From an uncultured Fusobacterium sp. (GTDB lineage: Bacteria > Fusobacteriota > Fusobacteriia > Fusobacteriales > Fusobacteriaceae), in the NCBI GenBank assembly GCA_900545035.1, contig UQXM01000125.1:1-5129 (forward strand): a stretch of 5,129 bases of DNA. The letters are read 5' to 3'. The translations under genes and the position numbers were made by a program. The notes under the pieces were generated by a model that saw nothing but the letters and a program-made list of their open reading frames with translations, did not search any database and was not told the DNA's origin. Position 1 is the first letter of the stretch. Every line of letters begins with the position of its first letter. Of this stretch, positions 1-3,780 are shown piece by piece.

Positions 1-1
1 C

Positions 2-1066
2 CGATCTCCTCTTACTCTTGAAACTCTTTCAAGAAATAAAGTTGTTACAGATATGTGGGACACAAACAGAGGATATGATGTGGAACATATTTCTTTTGCC
101 CAGTGGGCAGATGTTGTCCTTATAGCTCCTGCCACATATAATATTGTAGGAAAAACAGCAAACGGAATTGCAGATGATATGTTAAGCACTGTTATTTCTG
201 CCTGTACAAAGCCGAAATTTTTTGCTCTTGCAATGAATGTAAATATGTATGAAAATCCAATTTTACATGAAAATATAGAGAAATTAAAAAAATACGGCTG
301 CCGTTTTATCGAAGCCGATGAAGGATTTTTGGCTTGTAATGCAAATGCAAAAGGGCGTCTTAAAAATGAAGATGAAATAGTTAAAATTCTTGAAGATTTT
401 TTTGCCGAGGAAGATAAATTTGAAAAAAAACTGGCAGGAAAAAAAGTTTTGATAACAGCAGGAAAAACAGAAGAACCTCTTGACCCTGTAAGATATTTAA
501 GCAATAATTCAAGCGGACAAATGGGATATTCTCTGGCTGAACAAGCGGGAAAAATGGGAGCAGAAGTTGTTCTTGTATCAGGACCTACAAATCTTTCCGT
601 TCCTCAGGGAATAACAGAATTTGTTCAAGTCAGAACAGCGGAAGAGATGAACAGAGCTGTTCTTGAAAGATATGAAAATATGGATATTGCCATAGCCTGT
701 GCCGCAGTTGCAGATTACAGACCAAAAAATTATTCTAAAGAAAAAATAAAGAAAAAAGAGGGAGATTTGGTAATCGAACTGGAAAGAAATCCCGATATAC
801 TTCTTAATATGGGAAACAAAAAATCTCATCAGATTTTAATAGGTTTTGCTGCCGAAACAGAAAATATTATCGAAAACGCCAAAGGAAAACTGAAAAAGAA
901 AAATCTGGATATGATTGTTGCAAATGATGCCCATGTTATGAGAAGTAAAAACAATGCTGTTACTCTTATAAAAAAAGATAACTCAATGACTGTAATTGCC
1001 GAGAAACCAAAGAAAGAACTGGCTGTTGATATTTTAAACGCAGTTGCGGAAATAATTTCAAAATAA
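2..1066 (+). CDS. coaBC: Bifunctional phosphopantothenoylcysteine decarboxylase / phosphopantothenate-cysteine ligase, 5'-truncated by window edge
   Basis: CoaBC performs two successive steps of coenzyme A synthesis in the cytoplasm. The C-terminal CoaB domain joins 4'-phosphopantothenate to cysteine using CTP, and the N-terminal flavin-dependent CoaC domain decarboxylates the product to 4'-phosphopantetheine. The reading frame is open to the left edge: 17 codons precede the ATG at 53 and continue the family pattern, so that ATG is internal. Visible length is 354 residues against about 400 for the family, so the FMN-binding N-terminus is missing. Numbering from the ATG at 53, CoaC shows the catalytic His12 (HISFAQWAD), the APAT segment, Asn62 in AMNVNM, and flap Cys95 (ACNANAKGR). 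CoaB begins near 129 and shows ITAGKTEEPLDPVRYLSNNS (134-153), CAAVADY (216-222), EKIKK (230-234), NPDIL (246-250), GFAAET (264-269) and NLDMIVAND (284-292). The flap and the SSGQMG segment (usually SSGKMG) differ slightly from the norm. Identification is very secure. Confidence 0.96.
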   Translation, partial: RSPLTLETLSRNKVVTDMWDTNRGYDVEHISFAQWADVVLIAPATYNIVGKTANGIADDMLSTVISACTKPKFFALAMNVNMYENPILHENIEKLKKYGCRFIEADEGFLACNANAKGRLKNEDEIVKILEDFFAEEDKFEKKLAGKKVLITAGKTEEPLDPVRYLSNNSSGQMGYSLAEQAGKMGAEVVLVSGPTNLSVPQGITEFVQVRTAEEMNRAVLERYENMDIAIACAAVADYRPKNYSKEKIKKKEGDLVIELERNPDILLNMGNKKSHQILIGFAAETENIIENAKGKLKKKNLDMIVANDAHVMRSKNNAVTLIKKDNSMTVIAEKPKKELAVDILNAVAEIISK

Positions 1067-1069
1067 TTT

Positions 1070-1097
1070 GAGAGGGCAGAAGCCCTCTTTATTTTTT
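1070..1097 (+). terminator. Intrinsic terminator of coaBC
   Basis: Four bases after the coaBC stop, GAGGGC (1072-1077) pairs with GCCCTC (1082-1087) around an AGAA loop. The stem is extended by A1071-T1088 and a possible G1070-T1089 wobble. It is followed at once by TTATTTTTT. The GC-rich stem and T-run are typical of Rho-independent termination and separate coaBC from the scrK-manA operon. Confidence 0.93.
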
Positions 1098-1098
1098 C

Positions 1099-1129
1099 AA
1101 AAATTTCATAAATTTTTTGAAATTTTTTT
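1099..1129. repeat. Phased A/T tracts with an overlapping inverted repeat upstream of scrK
   Basis: Three AnTn tracts lie in a row: 1099-1106 (A5T3), 1110-1118 (A3T6) and 1120-1129 (A3T7). Their A-to-T junctions fall at about 1103, 1112 and 1122, so they are spaced 9-10 bp, near one helical turn. Phased tracts of this kind usually bend DNA. The same stretch also holds the perfect inverted repeat AAAAATTTC (1099-1107) / GAAATTTTT (1119-1127) with an 11-nt spacer, whose right arm overlaps the proposed -35 box. It could be an UP-like or curved promoter element, an operator, or chance in AT-rich DNA. Confidence 0.4.
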
Positions 1130-1144
1130 ATCTGTCTTTATAAT
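1117..1144 (+). promoter_or_regulatory. Sigma70-type promoter of the scrK-manA operon
   Basis: TTGAAA at 1117-1122 (five of six consensus bases) is followed after 16 nt by a perfect TATAAT at 1139-1144. Transcription would start near 1151, giving a leader of about 30 nt with the ribosome site AGGAGG at 1168-1173, seven nt before the ATG. Position just after the coaBC terminator supports this as the operon's promoter. Confidence 0.68.
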
Positions 1145-1152
1145 ATATATGA

Positions 1153-1161
1153 TGATATAAT
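1153..1161 (+). promoter_or_regulatory. Possible second, extended -10 promoter for scrK
   Basis: TGATATAAT fits the extended -10 form (TGN before a perfect TATAAT). No good -35 lies 16-18 nt upstream. The start would fall around 1167-1169, at the ribosome site itself, so the leader would be almost absent. This makes it less likely than the promoter at 1117-1144, or a minor start. Confidence 0.3.
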
Positions 1162-1180
1162 AGATTTAGGAGGAATAATT

Positions 1181-2059
1181 ATGATATTAGGTTCTATTGA
1201 AGCCGGAGGAACAAAATTTGTCTGTGCTGTGGGAGATGAAAAGGGAAATATTATTGAAAGAGCAGAATTTCCTACAACATCTCCTGAAGAAACAATGAAT
1301 TTGGTTGTTGATTTTTTCAAAAATAAAAATATTGAAGCAATGGGGATAGGATGTTTCGGACCTATATCTCTTAATAAAAAAAATGCCGATTACGGCTGTA
1401 TCACTACCACACCGAAACTTCTTTGGCAGAACTACAATATTGTGAAAAAAATAAAAGATAATTTTGATATTCCTGTGGGATTTGATACCGATGTAAATGC
1501 TGCCGCCCTTGGAGAATTTACATGGGGACAGGCAAAAGGGCTGAACTCATGTCTGTATATGACTGTGGGAACAGGAATAGGTGCAGGACTTATTGTTGAA
1601 GGAAATCTTGTACATGGACTTCTTCACCCTGAAATGGGACATATGATGATATGCCATGAAGAAAGAGATCTTTTTGAAGGATGCTGCCCTTTCCACAAAA
1701 ACTGTCTTGAAGGAATGGCTTCAGGGCCTGCTCTTGAAAAAAGATGGGGAAAAAAGGCTTTTGAACTTAGTGCCGACCATGTGGCATGGGATTTGGAAGC
1801 ACATTATCTTTCAGTTGCACTTATGGATGCAATTCTTATGATTTCTCCCGAAAAAATAATTCTTGGAGGAGGAGTAATGAAACAAAAACAGCTGTTCCCT
1901 ATTATAAGAAAAAAAGTTCAGGACAGATTAAACGGATATCTTAATTGTAAAGAAATTCTTGAAAATATAGATGAGTATATTGTATATCCGGGGCTTGGGG
2001 ACAATGCAGGTATCTGTGGAGGATTTGCTTTGGCTCTTAAAGAATTAAAACAGCAATAA
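1181..2059 (+). CDS. scrK: ROK-family fructokinase
   Basis: ATP-dependent fructokinase, which phosphorylates free cytoplasmic fructose to fructose-6-phosphate. The 292-residue protein has the normal length and resembles the Bacillus YdhR/GmuE type along its whole length. The N-terminal phosphate-binding loop is EAGGTKF (7-13). GFDTDVNAAALGE (100-112) contains the presumed catalytic base Asp104. TVGTGIGAG (128-136) is the ATP-side glycine motif. HPEMGH (149-154) with CPFHKNC (169-175) supplies the likely zinc ligands His154, Cys169, His172 and Cys175, the fructokinase version of the ROK zinc site. LEGMASGPALEKRWG (176-190) and IILGGGVM (226-233) are also characteristic. The ATG at 1181 is supported by AGGAGG seven nt upstream, and the protein starts directly in the conserved strand. 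It is the first gene of an operon with manA, and no terminator lies between them. No transporter or sucrose hydrolase is in the window, so the source of fructose is not shown. Activity on mannose or glucose as a side substrate cannot be excluded. Confidence 0.92.
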   Translation: MILGSIEAGGTKFVCAVGDEKGNIIERAEFPTTSPEETMNLVVDFFKNKNIEAMGIGCFGPISLNKKNADYGCITTTPKLLWQNYNIVKKIKDNFDIPVGFDTDVNAAALGEFTWGQAKGLNSCLYMTVGTGIGAGLIVEGNLVHGLLHPEMGHMMICHEERDLFEGCCPFHKNCLEGMASGPALEKRWGKKAFELSADHVAWDLEAHYLSVALMDAILMISPEKIILGGGVMKQKQLFPIIRKKVQDRLNGYLNCKEILENIDEYIVYPGLGDNAGICGGFALALKELKQQ

Positions 2060-2065
2060 AATTTT

Positions 2066-2070
2066 GGAGG
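2066..2070 (+). promoter_or_regulatory. Ribosome binding site that fixes the manA start
   Basis: GGAGG lies eight nt before the ATG at 2079. An in-frame TTG at 2064 could add five residues, but it overlaps this site and has no ribosome site of its own. The homologous N-terminus (YPIKFKK) begins directly after the ATG, so 2079 is chosen. Confidence 0.85.
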
Positions 2071-2078
2071 TAATTTTA

Positions 2079-3047
2079 ATGTATCCTATTAAATTTAAAA
2101 AATGTTTTGTTGATAAAGTATGGGGAGGAAGAGCTTTTGAAGATGTTCTTGGCATGACCCTTCCGAAAGGAAAACAAATCGGAGAATCTTGGGAAGTAAG
2201 TTCTCATAAAAATGGAATGTCTGTTGCAGAAAACGGAAAATTTGCGGGTATCTCTCTTCAGGAACTTGTAGACAAATACGGAGCTTCTCTTCTTGGACAG
2301 GAAGTTATAGAAAGATTTCAGGGAAAATTTCCAATTCTTATCAAATATCTTGATGTAAACGACAGACTTTCTGTTCAGGTACACCCAAGTGATGATTATG
2401 CTCTTAAAGCAGAGGGAGAATTTGGAAAAAGCGAATGCTGGTACATAATTGACGCCAGTGAAGATGCAAAACTTATTCTTGGGCTTAAAGGAGAGATGAC
2501 AAAAGAAACTTTTCTTGAAAAAAGCAGAAACAAAGATTTTAAAAATATGTTCAACGAAATTCCGGTTAAAAAAGGAGATTTTATAAATATTGCTCCGGGA
2601 GTAGTTCATGCCAGTCTTGAAGGAAGTGTTCTTCTTTGTGAAACACAGCAGAACTCTGACACAACATACAGAATTTATGATTTTGACAGACTGGTTGACG
2701 GAAAACCAAGACCTCTTCATCTGGAAAAAGCTGCCGATGTTATAAATTTCGGAGAAATTCCTGTTGTTACAACAGAAGAAAAAAGACAAAATATCAGACT
2801 TAGAAACGGTATTAAACAAGAACTTATCAGAGGACAATATTTCAATGTGGATAAAATTGCTGTAAACGGAATTTTTCACGATGAGATAAACGAAAATTTC
2901 AAAGTTTATTCTATTCTTGAAGGAAATGGATTTATTATCCATGAAGGAATAAAATATCCTGTACAAAAAGGAGATACATATTTTATTCCTGCAAATCTTG
3001 ATACAGAAATTGATGGAAATATGGAAATATTAAAATCATTTTTATAA
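2079..3047 (+). CDS. manA: Class I mannose-6-phosphate isomerase
   Basis: Zinc-dependent cytoplasmic isomerase interconverting mannose-6-phosphate and fructose-6-phosphate. It brings mannose into glycolysis, or in reverse feeds GDP-mannose synthesis. The product has 322 residues, the length of the short Gram-positive-type class I enzymes. Near the start are KVWGG (13-17) and IGESWEVS (34-41). The zinc ligands are expected at Gln100 and His102 (QVHPSDDYA), Glu119 (KSECWYI) and His177 (APGVVHA). NSDTTYRIYDFDR (192-204) carries the conserved active-site Arg198, and a second cupin-like part follows from about 225 to the C-terminus. The gene follows scrK by 19 nt with its own GGAGG site, so the two are surely co-transcribed. 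The same pairing of fructokinase and mannose-6-phosphate isomerase is known from the Bacillus glucomannan operon (gmuE-gmuF) and from streptococci. Nothing about the protein looks damaged. The long open frame on the opposite strand is a shadow. Confidence 0.96.
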   Translation: MYPIKFKKCFVDKVWGGRAFEDVLGMTLPKGKQIGESWEVSSHKNGMSVAENGKFAGISLQELVDKYGASLLGQEVIERFQGKFPILIKYLDVNDRLSVQVHPSDDYALKAEGEFGKSECWYIIDASEDAKLILGLKGEMTKETFLEKSRNKDFKNMFNEIPVKKGDFINIAPGVVHASLEGSVLLCETQQNSDTTYRIYDFDRLVDGKPRPLHLEKAADVINFGEIPVVTTEEKRQNIRLRNGIKQELIRGQYFNVDKIAVNGIFHDEINENFKVYSILEGNGFIIHEGIKYPVQKGDTYFIPANLDTEIDGNMEILKSFL

Positions 3048-3051
3048 AAAT

Positions 3052-3086
3052 AAAAGGCTGAAAGGAGAAAAACCTTTCAGTCTTTT
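3052..3086. terminator. Bidirectional intrinsic terminator between manA and the outer-membrane gene
   Basis: AAAAGGCTGAAAGG (3052-3065) pairs with CCTTTCAGTCTTTT (3073-3086) around a 7-nt AGAAAAA loop: 14 pairs with a single G-T wobble (3057-3081). It starts five nt after the manA stop and ends seven nt before the stop of the minus-strand gene. Read on the minus strand the stem is followed by TTTTATTTTTA, a better T-run than the TTTT on the plus strand. It should therefore stop minus-strand transcripts at least as well as manA transcripts. Confidence 0.9.
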
Positions 3087-3093
3087 AAATTGA

Positions 3094-3675
3094 TTAAAAA
3101 TTAAATTTATATCCTGCTCCAAACATAACCCTTGAGTTATCTATATCATATTTTCCATGACTTGTATTTATTTCTCCCTCATTTACTCTGTAAGCAATTT
3201 CAAGAGAAAGATTTTGAATTTCTGCTCCCACACTTATTCCGTAATACAATCCGTCTTCGTAGCTGAAATATTGATTATCGTCAAGGTCATTGAAAGAATA
3301 TCCCAAATCTCCTTTAATATATGGAACCAATTCTCCGATAGGCATCATAGAATATTTTGCTGTTACATAAACAGGAATTGAATTAAAATCAGGATAATCA
3401 TGTCCGGAATAATCTGCTTCATAATCAAAATCTCCGTTCCATTGATATCCTGTACCAAAACCTATTTCAAGTCCGTACATAACTTCTCTGGTAACCTCGA
3501 CTGCTATTCCATAAGCAGCTCCACTTATTCTGTCTTTAGTTTTAACACCTGTTCCGCTCTCTGTGTCATATTCACTGAAAGGAGTGAATTCGGCTCTCAA
3601 GTATAAATTATTATCTCCTGCTGCTCCAAAAGCCAAAGTTGATAATGCAAACAATCCGAATAATACTTTTTTCAT
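3094..3675 (-). CDS. Small outer-membrane beta-barrel protein (OmpA/OmpW-like fold), function unknown
   Basis: I do not recognise a specific family member. The 193-residue product starts with a clear signal peptide: MKK, then a hydrophobic run from 4 to 16, and a cleavage region around 17-19 (AFGAAGD). It ends in aromatic FNF, typical of proteins handled by the BAM complex. The mature ~175 residues read as about eight amphipathic strands: 23-33, 51-65, 67-79, 99-110, 117-128, 143-153, 156-166 and 181-193. Examples are PVYVTAKYSM and SRVMFGAGYKFNF. Between them are polar, Asp/Glu/Tyr-rich stretches (34-49, 80-98, 129-141, 167-180) that would be surface loops. This fits an eight-stranded barrel without a peptidoglycan-binding domain. 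The start is fixed by AAGGAGG at 3683-3689, seven nt before the ATG. The gene has its own promoter and converges on manA. It could be a structural, adhesive or small-channel protein; the sequence does not decide. Confidence 0.8.
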   Translation of the reverse strand: MKKVLFGLFALSTLAFGAAGDNNLYLRAEFTPFSEYDTESGTGVKTKDRISGAAYGIAVEVTREVMYGLEIGFGTGYQWNGDFDYEADYSGHDYPDFNSIPVYVTAKYSMMPIGELVPYIKGDLGYSFNDLDDNQYFSYEDGLYYGISVGAEIQNLSLEIAYRVNEGEINTSHGKYDIDNSRVMFGAGYKFNF

Positions 3676-3725
3676 AATCGTACCTCCTTATATGTGTACT
3701 AAAGTTTATTATTCCTTATATTCTA

Positions 3726-3753
3726 ATTATACCCCATTTTTTGCAATTGGCAA
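3726..3753 (-). promoter_or_regulatory. Sigma70-type promoter of the outer-membrane protein gene
   Basis: On the minus strand TTGCCA (3753-3748) and a perfect TATAAT (3731-3726) are 16 nt apart. Transcription would start near 3719, leaving a leader of about 43 nt that contains the strong AAGGAGG site (3689-3683). The boxes lie just beyond the end of tldD, so this gene can be expressed independently of it. Confidence 0.7.
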
Positions 3754-3754
3754 C

Positions 3755-3780
3755 AGAATTTAAAAATTTATTTTTATTTT
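3755..3780 (-). promoter_or_regulatory. A/T-rich UP-like element overlapping the tldD 3' end
   Basis: Directly upstream of the -35 box the minus strand is almost only A and T (AAAATAAAAATAAATTTTT, then AAATTC). Its position at about -36 to -61 and its A-tracts resemble an UP element, which would raise promoter strength through the RNA polymerase alpha subunit. The left part includes the tldD stop codon. In a genome this AT-rich it may also be background. Confidence 0.3.

Noticed and set aside
53..55. ATG at 53 as the start of coaBC
   Set aside because: The frame continues to the left edge with family-like sequence, and starting here would leave out the FMN-binding part of the CoaC domain.
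578..829. Minus-strand open frame inside coaBC
   Set aside because: Phe/Ser/Ile-rich shadow of the conserved CoaB domain, with no family resemblance and no ribosome site.
1138..1320. Minus-strand open frame across the scrK start
   Set aside because: Overlaps the scrK promoter and its conserved N-terminus, and the translation shows no domain; a shadow.
1656..1841. Plus-strand open frame in another frame of scrK
   Set aside because: Covers the conserved zinc site and ATPase core of the fructokinase in the wrong frame.
2064..2066. TTG at 2064 as the start of manA
   Set aside because: It overlaps the GGAGG site serving the ATG at 2079 and would add five residues not expected in the family.
2076..2966. 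Open frame of 296 codons on the minus strand opposite manA
   Set aside because: It lies wholly antisense to a clear ManA, its translation is a monotonous Phe/Lys/Ser/Asn mix without any domain, and it has no ribosome site. The CTT leucine bias of manA removes antisense stops and explains it.
3157..3763. Three plus-strand open frames opposite the outer-membrane gene and its promoter
   Set aside because: They are antisense to a gene with signal peptide, ribosome site and promoter; none shows a domain or its own ribosome site.
3755..3780. A/T-only partial palindrome after the tldD stop as a terminator
   Set aside because: There are no G-C pairs in the possible stem, so it would be too weak for an intrinsic terminator; an UP-like role for the next promoter is more plausible.
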